Shown in pieces: positions 17,538 through 26,193 of a stretch of DNA of 64,000 nucleotides. Within the stretch, counting starts at the first letter, position 1. The number at the start of each line of letters is the position of its first letter. The DNA lies in contig JANXZM010000100.1 in the NCBI GenBank assembly GCA_025355505.1, forward strand, positions 1 through 64,000, written 5' to 3'. The notes under the pieces were generated by a model, which saw only the letters and a list, made by a program, of their open reading frames with translations, had not been told where the DNA came from and made no database searches. Source of the DNA: Acidobacteriaceae bacterium. GTDB taxonomy: Bacteria; Acidobacteriota; Terriglobia; Terriglobales; Acidobacteriaceae. The translations under genes and the position numbers were made by a program.

Positions 17538-18125
17538 ATGAGTGAGCTGACCGTACCACCGCGCGTCTCCATTGATGAACTGGTCGGGGAACTTCACGCG
17601 CTTGCCGCATCGGCCTTCGATAAAACGGAAGAGGTCCGTTCCTTACTGGCGCGGATGCCCGTCGAAGAGGCCAGTCTCGCGCCCTATTTGAGCTGGGACC
17701 GGCAGCACTACACGCGTAACTTGATCGACAAAACAGACCTCTACGAACTGATCGCCATCTGCTGGGAGGTTGGGCAGGGCAGTTCGGTGCACAATCATCG
17801 CGGCCAAAATTGCTGGATGGCGGCGGCGGTGGGAAAGCTGCTGGTCGAAAACTTTTACGTCGGATTTCAGGATATCGAGGCAGGCAAGTGCCAGTTGGCA
17901 GCATCTAACACGGTGGAGTTGACGGCGGCCAATCCGTGCGCCGTCGATCCGCGGGAACCGGTGCACCGGGTGTTGAATCCGCGGGAAGCGAACCAGCGCG
18001 CAGTCACGCTGCACGTCTACTCGCGGCCCTTTGATACCTGCGTGGTCTATTCGCCCGAGCAGGGAACATGCGGAGACATCCAGCTTCACTACAATACAGT
18101 TTTCGGAAAACCAGTTGCCCCGTAG
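17538..18125 (+). CDS. Cysteine dioxygenase
   Basis: A 195-residue cupin that oxidises cysteine to cysteine sulfinate using Fe(II) and O2. The iron ligands are visible: HNH in SSVHNHRGQNCWM and the third His in EPVHRVLNP. The Cys five residues after the second His corresponds to Cys93 of mammalian CDO. The Tyr in HVYSRPFDTC corresponds to Tyr157, so the Cys-Tyr crosslinked cofactor, absent from many bacterial homologues, appears possible. Start at the ATG 17538. It stands alone behind a palindromic repeat. Confidence 0.9.
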   Translation: MSELTVPPRVSIDELVGELHALAASAFDKTEEVRSLLARMPVEEASLAPYLSWDRQHYTRNLIDKTDLYELIAICWEVGQGSSVHNHRGQNCWMAAAVGKLLVENFYVGFQDIEAGKCQLAASNTVELTAANPCAVDPREPVHRVLNPREANQRAVTLHVYSRPFDTCVVYSPEQGTCGDIQLHYNTVFGKPVAP

Positions 18126-18177
18126 TCAGTAGGACTTGTTTCATAAATCGCTTTCGGGGGGACGGACAGTTCCCTCA

Positions 18178-18247
18178 AGGGCTAAAGCCCAGTGTTTATG
18201 CGGCTCGTAGCGGCCTGGCTGAAGCCGGGCCCATTCAAGGAACATTT
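18178..18247 (+). repeat. GGGCTAAAGCCC..GGCTGAAGCC repeat
   Basis: GGGCTAAAGCCCAGTGTTTATGCGGCTC followed by GGCCTGGCTGAAGCCGGGCCC is shared in layout with the element at 49.95-50.01 kb. It lies directly before the ribosome site of the next gene. Confidence 0.6.
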
Positions 18248-18259
18248 CAAGGAGGAATC

Positions 18260-19042
18260 GTGAGGAAATATCTGGGAGTTCTAGCTGGCGTGGCTGCGTT
18301 GTGCGTGATGTCGTGGGCACAAGCTCCGACTCCAACGCAAACTCCCGCCCAAGCTCCGGCTCAAACTCCTGCCCAGACTCCAGCCCCCGAGCTCGCTGAT
18401 ATTCCAGCTCCAACCGCCAACCCCGCGCCGCCTGCGACCCAGTTTCCCCGCGTCGAATTTTTTGCTGGCGGCTCGTATGCCGAGGCTGGCCTTTTCAACG
18501 CCGGACACTGGGCGGGGCTGCCCGGTTGGGACGCTTCTCTCGGCCTGAACGCGACCAGCTGGCTGGGGTTCATCGTGGAAGGCGGCCAATACTTCGGAAC
18601 CTCGAAAATCCCGACAGCCGTACCCACGCCATTTCCAACCTGCGGGGATTTCTGCCCGACGCCTCCCACATTCAACGTGACCACCCGAGAGTACAACATT
18701 CTTTTCGGCGCGCAATTTTCACGCCGCAAGTATGAACGTTGGACGCCGTTCGGAGAGCTTCTCTACGGACATCAGGGCACCCGCGGCAAGGCGACCGCGG
18801 GGGTTGTTACCGAGACGGAGATCGGAACTGGGCGGGCGCTAGTGGCCGGCGGCGGCGCCGACTTCAAAATCAATCAACGTTTCGCATTGCGGTTCAAGGC
18901 CGATTACTTGCAGACCGCCTCCCAGTTTCCGTCTTTTGCCAAGAAGAAGCAGGACAACGTCCGATTCTCGGTCGGCATTGTCATCCGCAGCGTGCACAAG
19001 AAGAAGCGCAGGCTCGAGGACGAAACTCAGGTCGAACCGTAA
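18260..19042 (+). CDS. Outer-membrane beta-barrel-like protein
   Basis: A 260-residue exported protein. A signal peptide (YLGVLAGVAALCVMSWAQA) is followed by a Pro/Ala/Thr/Gln-rich linker with repeated AQTPAQ units (about residues 22-60). An OmpA/OprF-like eight-strand-type barrel region follows, with alternating aromatic strands (RVEFFAGGSYAEAG, GADFKINQRFALRFKADYL). Start is GTG 18260, preceded by AAGGAGGAATC, a near-perfect ribosome site; the ORF track start at 18068 lies inside the previous gene. Basic C-terminus. Barrel function unknown; no peptidoglycan-binding OmpA domain is present. Confidence 0.8.
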   Translation: MRKYLGVLAGVAALCVMSWAQAPTPTQTPAQAPAQTPAQTPAPELADIPAPTANPAPPATQFPRVEFFAGGSYAEAGLFNAGHWAGLPGWDASLGLNATSWLGFIVEGGQYFGTSKIPTAVPTPFPTCGDFCPTPPTFNVTTREYNILFGAQFSRRKYERWTPFGELLYGHQGTRGKATAGVVTETEIGTGRALVAGGGADFKINQRFALRFKADYLQTASQFPSFAKKKQDNVRFSVGIVIRSVHKKKRRLEDETQVEP

Positions 19043-19089
19043 GACCACGTCTTACCCAACGACTAGCGACGAACGACCAACGCCGCAAT

Positions 19090-19380
19090 TTACGAGCGGC
19101 GCAGCAAGTCGCTCAGCGGCTTGGTTTTGGCCCGCAGTTCGTCGGCGAAGTCACCGCTTTTTTCGACCACGTCATCCAAGCGCTCTTTCGCTTCCTCGGT
19201 CCAGTCGGAGGCGGTTTCCAGGGCGTCATCGTAGGAGCGCCTCAGGTCTTTCCGCAGTTGCCGCCCAGTCTTCGGAGCCAGCAACAGACCGAGGGCGGCG
19301 CCCACGCCAAGCCCGATCAGCAGAAAAGTGACTGCTGTCCCGGTCGTACCATCAGAACTCTCGTATTTTCCAGTGCGCAT
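19090..19380 (-). CDS. YtxH-like membrane-anchored protein
   Basis: A 96-residue protein from MRTGKYESSDG with one membrane helix (AVTFLLIGLGVGAALGLLLAPKTGR) followed by a charged amphipathic helix (YDDALETASDWTEEAKERLDDVV). This is the YtxH layout, including the LLLAPKTGR turn. AGGAGG lies just before the ATG; the longer ORF in the track begins in an A/T-rich repeat. YtxH proteins are often linked to envelope stress, but this is not shown here. Confidence 0.85.
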   Translation of the reverse strand: MRTGKYESSDGTTGTAVTFLLIGLGVGAALGLLLAPKTGRQLRKDLRRSYDDALETASDWTEEAKERLDDVVEKSGDFADELRAKTKPLSDLLRRS

Positions 19381-19420
19381 ATGAACCTCCTGATCAGTCT
19401 CTATTCTAGACCCGAATATT

Positions 19421-19508
19421 GAATTGGTAATTTTGTAATCTGTAATTGGAAGCTCTGCAAGTCCTGGGTTCCAAATTGCCAATTTACACAATTGCCAAAT
19501 TACAAATT
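19421..19508 (+). repeat. AT-rich inverted repeat (GTAATTTTGTAAT..AAATTACAAATT)
   Basis: GAATTGGTAATTTTGTAATCTG is mirrored by CAATTGCCAAATTACAAATTCC. A related element follows the efp gene. It forms an A/T-rich stem in an otherwise GC-rich background, in the leader region of efp. Confidence 0.65.
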
Positions 19509-19642
19509 CCCCAGCGACCCGTTTCCCACAACCCTCTCCCCCTGTGTAAAATAAGCTGTTAACCCCAAGTGCGGCGGAAGCCCCGGCGACCTGCCTTGCT
19601 GCCCAGAATTGCTAGCAGAGTGTAAGGAGATGTAAACCAGCA

Positions 19643-20203
19643 ATGTCGATTCCAGCGACCCAACTCCGCCCCGGCATGATCATCAAGCACAACAATGATT
19701 TGCATTCCGTGTTCAGCGTCGAGCACCGCACCCCGGGCAACCTGCGCGCCTTCATCCAGGCCAAGCTGCGCAACCTGCGCACTGGCGCCATGTTCGAGCA
19801 CCGTTTCCGCTCGCCCGACCCCATCGACAAGGTCAACGTCGATGAGGTCAACATGGAGTTCCTGTACGCCGATGGCGACAGCTACTACTTCATGGACACG
19901 GAAAGCTACGAGCAGACCCACCTCACTCGCGATACGCTGGGCGACGCGGTGGATTACCTGACGTCGAACCTCCAGATCAAGGTGGAGTTTTTCGATGGCA
20001 AGGCCGTTGGTATCGAGTTGCCGCAGACCGTGGTGCTGACCGTGGTGGAGGTCGAGCCCGGCCTGAAGAGCGCAACCGCATCCAGTGTGACCAAACCGGC
20101 GAAGACCGAAACCGGACTCGTCGTGCAGGTGCCTCCGTTCATCAATGAAGGCGAGAAAATCAAAGTCGACACGGCGGAAGGCACGTATCTGTCCAGAGCG
20201 TAA
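19643..20203 (+). CDS. efp: Elongation factor P
   Basis: A 186-residue EF-P, the tRNA-mimic that relieves ribosome stalling at polyproline stretches. Three OB-like domains are recognisable: PATQLRPGMIIKHNNDLHSV, the central KVNVDEVNMEFLYADGDSYYFMD, and the C-terminal VQVPPFINEGEKIKVDTAEGTYLSRA. The domain-I loop reads TPGNLRAF, with Asn where E. coli has the modified Lys34 and no Arg at position 32, so neither the EpmA nor the EarP modification is expected. AAGGAG lies before the ATG. Confidence 0.95.
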   Translation: MSIPATQLRPGMIIKHNNDLHSVFSVEHRTPGNLRAFIQAKLRNLRTGAMFEHRFRSPDPIDKVNVDEVNMEFLYADGDSYYFMDTESYEQTHLTRDTLGDAVDYLTSNLQIKVEFFDGKAVGIELPQTVVLTVVEVEPGLKSATASSVTKPAKTETGLVVQVPPFINEGEKIKVDTAEGTYLSRA

Positions 20204-20212
20204 GAATTGAAA

Positions 20213-20287
20213 ATGAGTAATTTGTAATTGGTAATTTGAACCCATCCATGGGTCCGGTTTTTCCAATTGCAAATTAGAAATCACAAA
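20213..20287 (+). repeat. AT-rich inverted repeat behind efp
   Basis: GAGTAATTTGTAATTGGTAATTTG and CAATTGCAAATTAGAAATCAC form inverted arms around ACCCATCCATGGGT, itself a small palindrome. It is the sister of the element before efp and reaches the acylphosphatase start codon. Confidence 0.65.
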
Positions 20288-20589
20288 TGCCTCCACCCGC
20301 TGAACGAATTTCCGTCCAGGCCCGTCGCTTTCTCATTCGCGGACGCGTCCAAGGCGTTGGCTTTCGCTGGTTTGTTGAACGCGAGGCACACATCCTGCAA
20401 ATTGCCGGATGGGTGCGCAACCATCCCGATGGCAGCGTCGAAGTGCTGGCCATGGGAAAGCGCGACCAGTTGGAGGGGCTGCGGTCGCGTTTGCAGGATG
20501 GGCCGCGAGCGGCCCGGGTGGATGGCGTAGAAGAATCCGAGGCCGAGCCGGTCGCGGGACTCAATTCATTTCAAGTTCTAGGAGCTTAA
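20287..20589 (+). CDS. acyP: Acylphosphatase
   Basis: A 100-residue protein that hydrolyses acyl phosphates. The family signature is complete: FLIRGRVQGVGFRWFVEREA contains the phosphate-binding loop with its catalytic Arg, and GWVRNHPDGSVEVLAMG contains the catalytic Asn. The C-terminus is ordinary for the family. It is seven bases upstream of apt and likely co-transcribed with it. Confidence 0.93.
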   Translation: MPPPAERISVQARRFLIRGRVQGVGFRWFVEREAHILQIAGWVRNHPDGSVEVLAMGKRDQLEGLRSRLQDGPRAARVDGVEESEAEPVAGLNSFQVLGA

Positions 20590-20595
20590 CTTACG

Positions 20596-21138
20596 ATGTC
20601 GACCAAGCCAGTAGATTGCGACGGGCTGAAAAAGCTGATCCGGGAGGTGCCCGACTTTCCGAAGAAAGGGATCCTGTTCTACGACATCACCACGTTGCTT
20701 AAGGACAAAGTTGGTTTCGCGCGGCTGATTGACGCGCTCTCGGAAAACTACATCGGTAAAGACATTGACCTGGTGCTCGGCATGGAGGCCCGCGGATTTA
20801 TCTTCGGCCCGGCGCTCGCCTACCGGCTGAATGCGGGATTCGTTCCTGTCCGCAAGCCGGGAAAGCTGCCCGCCGAAACGGTGAAGATCAGCTACGAGCT
20901 CGAATACGGCAGCAACGCGCTGGAGGTCCACAAGGATGCCATCGAGAAAGGCCAGCGCATTCTGATCGTAGACGATCTGCTGGCCACCGGCGGAACGGCT
21001 GTCGCGACGGCGGAACTGGCCAGCGGCCTGGGCGCACAGATTGCAGGACTGGCGTTTGTGGTCGAACTGGATTTCCTTAGAGGTCGCGAGAGACTGGCAA
21101 AGTACGACGTCTTCTCGCTGCTGCACTATGACCGGTAA
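20596..21138 (+). CDS. apt: Adenine phosphoribosyltransferase
   Basis: A 180-residue purine salvage enzyme making AMP from adenine and PRPP. The opening [20 protein letters not shown] and the block [17 protein letters not shown] are typical of Apt. The PRPP-binding motif [17 protein letters not shown] lies near residue 125. Only seven bases separate it from acyP. Confidence 0.96.
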   Translation: MSTKPVDCDGLKKLIREVPDFPKKGILFYDITTLLKDKVGFARLIDALSENYIGKDIDLVLGMEARGFIFGPALAYRLNAGFVPVRKPGKLPAETVKISYELEYGSNALEVHKDAIEKGQRILIVDDLLATGGTAVATAELASGLGAQIAGLAFVVELDFLRGRERLAKYDVFSLLHYDR

Positions 21139-21220
21139 TTTGCAAAACTCAGCGTCAGCGGCTTCCGGACTTAGCGCCGGCGCCGCGTACTGCCAGATCC
21201 TTACCGCTTAGCTTTCCGTC

Positions 21221-21352
21221 TTACTTTACTAAGTATCCAGCGGCTCGGAATACGCCTCTCCAGATCGCCAGGCTCACAGCCAGCGACGCTGCATAAGAGA
21301 AGATCGCAATCCAGTTCCAATGAACATACCTGTCACTTTCACGAGTCCACAT
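21221..21352 (-). CDS. 43-residue single-pass membrane protein (not in the ORF track)
   Basis: An ORF below the track's length limit: MWTRESDRYVHWNW followed by one hydrophobic helix (IAIFSYAASLAVSLAIW) and a short basic tail RGVFRAAGYLVK. AAGGAG lies nine bases before the ATG. The aromatic, charged N-terminus plus a single helix is a typical small membrane protein architecture. It lies convergent to apt. Function unknown. Confidence 0.6.
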   Translation of the reverse strand: MWTRESDRYVHWNWIAIFSYAASLAVSLAIWRGVFRAAGYLVK

Positions 21353-21649
21353 GGGGGAGGGCTCCTTGTTGCGCCTAATGGGTAGCAATTATTTACCCGT
21401 TCAATGTTTTTTGCAAGTGATTGGAAAGATTCCCTGGACCTTGCGGCCCGCTTGTTGAAAGTGGGTCAAATCTTCGTGTTACCCGAAAAACTTGCCCGGT
21501 CCGCGACGAAATCCGGTGCTGAAATCTCGACCTTGCAGCCGCTCGCCCGTTCTGCCTGCCCAACACTCGGGGACGCCTCTCGATGGTGGTAAGCTAAGCT
21601 CTTTGACGGATGCTCCATGGGCGCAGTCTTGAGTTCGATCCAGATTACG
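21353..21649. other. Intergenic region, nothing recognised
   Basis: About 300 bases between the small membrane protein gene and the next plus-strand gene. The 62-residue ORF at 21404-21592 has no ribosome site and no plausible composition. No repeat or hairpin stands out. Confidence 0.4.
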
Positions 21650-22453
21650 ATGCAAAGCTCGACTAGACTTTTCTTTTTGCTGGCGGCCACAGTGGTAGGC
21701 GCGTTCGGGGCTGGCGTTGATTCCAGTTCGCTCCCGCCTTCCATCACTACGGCGCCACTCTCGGTCGATCAGGTCGTGGACAATCTCGTCCGCAAGGATG
21801 GAGAGCGGGCACAAGCTCTGCGCCACTACGAATCCACTCGCATTTATCGCCTTGCGTATCGCGGATTTCCCGGCGATCGCGAAGCCGAAATGACCGTGGA
21901 GGCCACTTACGACAGTCCTTCGACCAAGAGCTTTAAGGTCATCTCCCAAAGCGGATCGAAGCTGATCATCGACCGCGTATTCAAACGGTTGCTGGAGAGC
22001 GAAAAAGAAGCCGTGGAGCCGGGAATGCACGCTCGCACCCTGCTGAACCGCGACAACTACGACTTCGCGCTGATCGGATTCGTCTCCTCGGGCGTCAATA
22101 TCGCGGACCAGGGCAGCCAATACGTGCTCGCCGTCTACCCGAAAACGAAAAGCAAGTACCTCTATCGCGGCAAAGTGTGGGTTGACGGCACCGATTTCGC
22201 CGTCACCCGGATTGACGCCGAGCCCGCGCAGAATCCTTCATTCTGGACGAAGAAAAGCGAAATTCGGCACGAGTACATGAAGGTGCAAGATTTCTGGCTT
22301 CCCCGGCGCAACGAGTCTGTAAGCTACATTCGGCTTGGCGGGCGCGCCACGCTGACGATCGAATACAACCACTACCGTGTCTCCGATTCGCGGCTATCGG
22401 GGAACGCCACGAAAGCATCATCTTTCGCCGAGGGCTCGCTAGTTTGCGTATAG
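21650..22453 (+). CDS. Exported outer-membrane lipoprotein-sorting-like protein
   Basis: A 267-residue protein with a signal peptide (STRLFFLLAATVVGAFGAG). A region built of long beta strands follows (YESTRIYRLAYRGFPGDREAEMTVEATY, YLYRGKVWVDGTDFAVTRIDAEP), resembling the LolA/MucB-RseB half-barrel fold. That fold binds lipids or lipid-linked proteins in the periplasm. There is no lipobox, so it is soluble. The ATG at 21650 places the signal peptide at the N-terminus; the upstream one at 21617 is less likely. Confidence 0.7.
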   Translation: MQSSTRLFFLLAATVVGAFGAGVDSSSLPPSITTAPLSVDQVVDNLVRKDGERAQALRHYESTRIYRLAYRGFPGDREAEMTVEATYDSPSTKSFKVISQSGSKLIIDRVFKRLLESEKEAVEPGMHARTLLNRDNYDFALIGFVSSGVNIADQGSQYVLAVYPKTKSKYLYRGKVWVDGTDFAVTRIDAEPAQNPSFWTKKSEIRHEYMKVQDFWLPRRNESVSYIRLGGRATLTIEYNHYRVSDSRLSGNATKASSFAEGSLVCV

Positions 22454-22531
22454 GGACAGCCGAAACTGAGTGCAGCTCGGCCTCGCCTCTGGCGGCATCA
22501 CCATAGCAGGCGACGGTAGTACAATCCGGCC

Positions 22532-23041
22532 ATGGATGGCCTGATCCAGCCGAACGCAAATCCCGCGATGGAGCGCCAGAGCTCCAGCCTGCGTCCGATT
22601 CTGATTGGGATCGTCATCGTAGGCATTGTGGTCGGCATCCTCGCGCTGATTTTCCGGGCTGAGCAGAAAAAACCGGCCGTTCCTCCAGCTTATGCCGCGC
22701 ACCTGAAATTTTCGGACCTGAAGACTAGCGCCGCGCAGAATTTTGTCGGTGCTACGGTCAGCTACATCGATGGTTCCGTGACCAACGCGGGCGATCGAAC
22801 CGTCATTCATGCAGTGGTGCAGGTCACGTTCAAAGATGAAATCGGACAGACGGCGCAGCGCGAGGAACTTCCCATCCGCGTTTTGCGCACTGGAGGTCCG
22901 TACGATGAAGCCGTGGACCTTAACCTGTCGCCGCTCGCTGCGGGCGAAAGCAAACCTTTCCGGCTGACCTTTGAGAATATTTCCGCGCAGTGGAACCACG
23001 CTTATCCCGATCTGGAGATCACGCAGGTCACGGTGAAGTAA
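22532..23041 (+). CDS. DUF2393-type membrane-anchored protein
   Basis: A 169-residue protein with a short cytoplasmic N-terminus and one membrane helix (PILIGIVIVGIVVGILALIF). Its extracytoplasmic beta-sandwich-like domain includes YIDGSVTNAGDRTVIHAVVQVTFKD, the pattern of DUF2393/FxLYD-like domains. Function unknown. It follows the previous exported protein by 78 bases and may be co-transcribed. Confidence 0.75.
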   Translation: MDGLIQPNANPAMERQSSSLRPILIGIVIVGIVVGILALIFRAEQKKPAVPPAYAAHLKFSDLKTSAAQNFVGATVSYIDGSVTNAGDRTVIHAVVQVTFKDEIGQTAQREELPIRVLRTGGPYDEAVDLNLSPLAAGESKPFRLTFENISAQWNHAYPDLEITQVTVK

Positions 23042-23080
23042 GAAGTCGCCTATTTACTCTGGAGTTACTAACTTACTAGT

Positions 23081-23251
23081 AAGCTTTGTACCCCCCCCCC
23101 CCAATTCCCGCCAGGTAATTGATTTTAAAAGACTTAGCTGTAAAGTGTTCCAGAATAAGGACTTAGCTCCTCGAATCGCGCTGAAAATGGGTTTGGGGCA
23201 GCTTCGAGGGCCGTCTTAGTTGACGGGTACACCTCTGGCTACCCCAATCAG
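23081..23251 (-). repeat. Dispersed repeat of about 170-220 bp with poly-C/G tract
   Basis: On the minus strand it runs from CTGATTGGGG through CCCTCGAAGCTGCCCCAAA and CAGCGC to CCTGGCGGGAATT and a run of twelve G (23091-23102 as C), then TAC. A second copy in direct orientation lies at 45.66-45.88 kb with the same order of blocks. No ORF is conserved between them. Confidence 0.75.
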
Positions 23252-23322
23252 ATTCCTATTATCACGCATTGCGAGTTGGATGTCTGTGATGGCGGTCGCT
23301 GGTTGGGTGTGATGAAAAATAG

Positions 23323-25914
23323 TTAGGAGTCAAACCGCAGAAGCGGGCTGGGGACCAATGCCGCTAGGTCGGCGAAATGCTTGGGCTGGAGAACTTCGAA
23401 TCCCTTTTGCAAAATTTTCACGTAACGCCATGGAGTCTTAGTAAGAGTGGACGCGTTCTCGCACCAGTTCGCCGCCGCTGCGTCCTTCTGCGAGACTTCC
23501 GCCGATTCCATGCCTTTGGTCTCGATCAGCCAATGCTGCCCTGACGAATCCAGGGCCACGAAATCGGGGTAGTAGGAACGTAGGTTCATCCCGAAGTCCA
23601 CGTAGTCAATCGAGAAACCAAACGGTTGTGGGAGCTTGGCAAATGCGGTGATGTCATCCGCCTTGTCAAGAAAGCGCGCAAAACTTTTCTCGAAATCGTT
23701 GTCACAAGGCACCATGTTGAAGACGCAATGAACGGCTTCGTACACTTTCCGCGACCAGGGAAAAGGCTGGCAGGTTGAAAGCATGCGGGCCGCCGTCGAG
23801 AGTTCCGGCACCTGATCGGCGATGCTCGCCTGTTTCAATACTCGACTGAACTCCTGTATGCACACGTACGAGGCTACCTGGGTGCTCATCGCGCGAACTG
23901 TGAGCATGTCGCTCAAATCCACCCATCGACCGAATGCCTTGTTTTCAAAGAAGTCGCGGACCTTCGGAGCCAGCGCCGCGAATTGCGAGGGCAGCTTTAC
24001 CTCCTGGGCAATTCGGCGCGCATAGAATCCGATCAACTCCTGCGCAGTCTGCGGCTCCGGCACTTTATAATCGCGCTCAACAATTTTTTGCAGCGTAATG
24101 ATGTCGTGGCCTTCATAACGGAAAGTTTGGTTGTTGGGGTCGTCCGGGGTCAACGGTAACAGCATCGTCTGGAAAGTCATTACGTCGAGGGCCGCGATTT
24201 CCTCGGCCAAACTTTTTTTCCGGACCAGAATTGGCGTGAGCACCGGCATGCCGATGTCGAATGCCCTCCGCTCTTCGAGCGGCATAATGGTGAGGATACG
24301 CAGTTTGTCTTTGCCGATTTCGAAGGTTTCCAGTTGCAGGTCTTCCAGCTTTTCGAGGTCGTCGACGAAGTCGAGAAATTTCTGGTTGCCGATGATGTCC
24401 ACGTGCTCGGTATAGTCCGGCGTCAGGTCGCGGAACATCAGGCGTAACCCGCGGCCGATTGCCTGCTCAGGAAGGATGTTAGCTTTCGCGGTGTACGGCC
24501 TCAGCCCCACGACCACGGTCACATTTTTCACATCCCAACCTTCGCGAAGCATTAGCACGCTAACGATCGCGTTGATCGGACTGTCATCGCGATCCACGTT
24601 CTTGACGGTTTCTCTGGCTTTATCGAGCTCTTTATCGCTGATCTCGCCCGTCTTTTTCGTGTGGATAGTCTGAGTCCTTCCATCTCCGAATTCGGCGGGA
24701 TAAGCTTTCGCCAGCCAATCGGCCACGTCATCGGCTTCTTCGGTGCTATTCATCATGACGAAGAGGACAGGTTTGCGGCGCAGAAGTTTAAGCTGTTCGC
24801 GATACTCCTTCCACCGCTCGACTGCGGCGGTGAGATATCCGCGATAGCGCACGCTGGCATGGTCCGACTTGGGCTCGGGAATTTTAGCTACGCCTTTCAC
24901 CGGACGCTTGACTACACCTTCGATGATCGCTTGCTTCAGCGGATAGTCGGAAACAGTCCAGGGAAAGATGGTGCCCGTCTTGCTAAACCGTGGCGTCGCG
25001 GAAAAATCGAGCTGCGCGACCATCGCGGTCTTCTCATGCAACTTACCGATCACGGCGTTCCACTCGCTGCCTTCGTCGTGCGTGTGATGGGCTTCATCGT
25101 TAATAACGAGCAACCGTCCAGCGCGGCGCGAAATACGCTCGGCAAAATCGACCTGCTCGATCTTTTGGGTGGGAGGCCTCGGCCCGAGCATCGCCGTCAT
25201 CGCATCCGGCTCGTCATCCTGGGTTCGATCCGGCCTTTCATAGAACTGCTGAATGTTGGTTAGAAAGAGGACGCCTTCGGAGTGCGCCCGCTCGCCATCG
25301 CCGCGCATCACGCAGTCGAAGTCCCAGAAGATATCGAATTCCTTTGGCCGAATGGGGTCTTCACGGAAAACCTTGCCGCCGGAAAAGTCTGATTTGAGGC
25401 GTTCCAGAACGATTAGGTTCGGCGCGATCACCAAGAAGGTCTTGGCATAGTCTTTGGCGATTTCATCCTGCTCGCGGCGGGCGTTGAAGTATTGCCACGC
25501 AACCGCCAGCGCCATGACTTTTGTCTTGCCACTGCCCGTGGCCATTTTGGTGCAATAGCGGGCGAAGCCGTCGTCGGGAGGCAGATGAAGGTCGGTTACG
25601 TTCTGGGCGTAGCGTTCCAGCAGGTCTTTGCGCGTGCGCACCTTCTCTACTTCCCAGACATAGATCAGAGTCTCAATCGCTTCTCTTTGAAAGTCGTAGT
25701 ACTTGAACGGTGTGCCGGTGCGGGTTTTGTGGCTGGCCTCGAACCAGTAATTCAAGAGAGTGCGCGTGGTGTCGGTGATGCCTTTGCGGCCGCCCGCTTT
25801 CCACGATTTGACCGCCTCTCGGAGCGCCGGGACGCAAGCTCCCGAACGCAGCTTCGCCGTGATGTCGAGAAGGCTAGGCTGATCGTCATCCGCAGATTGT
25901 TTGCGTCGCGGCAT
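23323..25914 (-). CDS. res: Type III restriction enzyme, Res subunit
   Basis: An 863-residue DEAD/DEAH-box helicase-endonuclease. Walker A is ATGSGKT at residues 125-131, and motif II is INDEAHHTHDEGSEW near 265. Helicase motif VI appears as EQAIGRGLRLMF. Near the C-terminus, SYYPDFVAL followed by HWLIETKGMESAEV gives the PD-(D/E)XK nuclease signature of Res subunits. Together with the upstream mod gene it should cut DNA after ATP-dependent translocation between unmodified sites. It reads as full length. Confidence 0.9.
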   Translation of the reverse strand: MPRRKQSADDDQPSLLDITAKLRSGACVPALREAVKSWKAGGRKGITDTTRTLLNYWFEASHKTRTGTPFKYYDFQREAIETLIYVWEVEKVRTRKDLLERYAQNVTDLHLPPDDGFARYCTKMATGSGKTKVMALAVAWQYFNARREQDEIAKDYAKTFLVIAPNLIVLERLKSDFSGGKVFREDPIRPKEFDIFWDFDCVMRGDGERAHSEGVLFLTNIQQFYERPDRTQDDEPDAMTAMLGPRPPTQKIEQVDFAERISRRAGRLLVINDEAHHTHDEGSEWNAVIGKLHEKTAMVAQLDFSATPRFSKTGTIFPWTVSDYPLKQAIIEGVVKRPVKGVAKIPEPKSDHASVRYRGYLTAAVERWKEYREQLKLLRRKPVLFVMMNSTEEADDVADWLAKAYPAEFGDGRTQTIHTKKTGEISDKELDKARETVKNVDRDDSPINAIVSVLMLREGWDVKNVTVVVGLRPYTAKANILPEQAIGRGLRLMFRDLTPDYTEHVDIIGNQKFLDFVDDLEKLEDLQLETFEIGKDKLRILTIMPLEERRAFDIGMPVLTPILVRKKSLAEEIAALDVMTFQTMLLPLTPDDPNNQTFRYEGHDIITLQKIVERDYKVPEPQTAQELIGFYARRIAQEVKLPSQFAALAPKVRDFFENKAFGRWVDLSDMLTVRAMSTQVASYVCIQEFSRVLKQASIADQVPELSTAARMLSTCQPFPWSRKVYEAVHCVFNMVPCDNDFEKSFARFLDKADDITAFAKLPQPFGFSIDYVDFGMNLRSYYPDFVALDSSGQHWLIETKGMESAEVSQKDAAAANWCENASTLTKTPWRYVKILQKGFEVLQPKHFADLAALVPSPLLRFDS

Positions 25915-25941
25915 ATCTCTTAATAAGCCTGATCTCTCTTA

Positions 25942-26170
25942 ACAACTGTCATCCTGAGAACGTGCAATTGTTTGAACTGTCATCCTGAGCGAAGCGAAGG
26001 ACCTGCTGTCTCCTCCTCATCCACACCGTGTCACGCCCTCAGTTCCCACCCGCTAAAGATTTTTCATCTCTTATCTTTTTAACAACTATCATCCTGAGCG
26101 AAGCGAAGGACCTGCTTTCCTGGCGAACCCGAAGAAAGCAGGTCCTTCGCTTCGCTCAGGATGACAGTTT
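25942..26170 (+). repeat. ATCCTGAGCGAAGCGAAGGACCTG repeats between mod and res
   Basis: Two direct copies of CATCCTGAGCGAAGCGAAGGACC and one inverted copy (GGTCCTTCGCTTCGCTCAGG), plus a partial, fill the gap between the two restriction genes. The second direct and the inverted copy form a hairpin at 26085-26169. It interrupts what is usually a tightly packed mod-res operon. Confidence 0.85.
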
Positions 26171-26193
26171 CATAGAGGGACAAGCTTCAGTTG

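Noticed and set aside
18739-19422. 227-residue plus-strand ORF
   Set aside because: Out-of-frame across the beta-barrel gene and antisense to the YtxH-like gene.
21404-21592. 62-residue ORF
   Set aside because: No ribosome site, no family features, lies in a promoter-like gap.
25942-26170. Repeats between mod and res as a CRISPR array
   Set aside because: Only three full copies in mixed orientation, irregular spacing and no cas genes.
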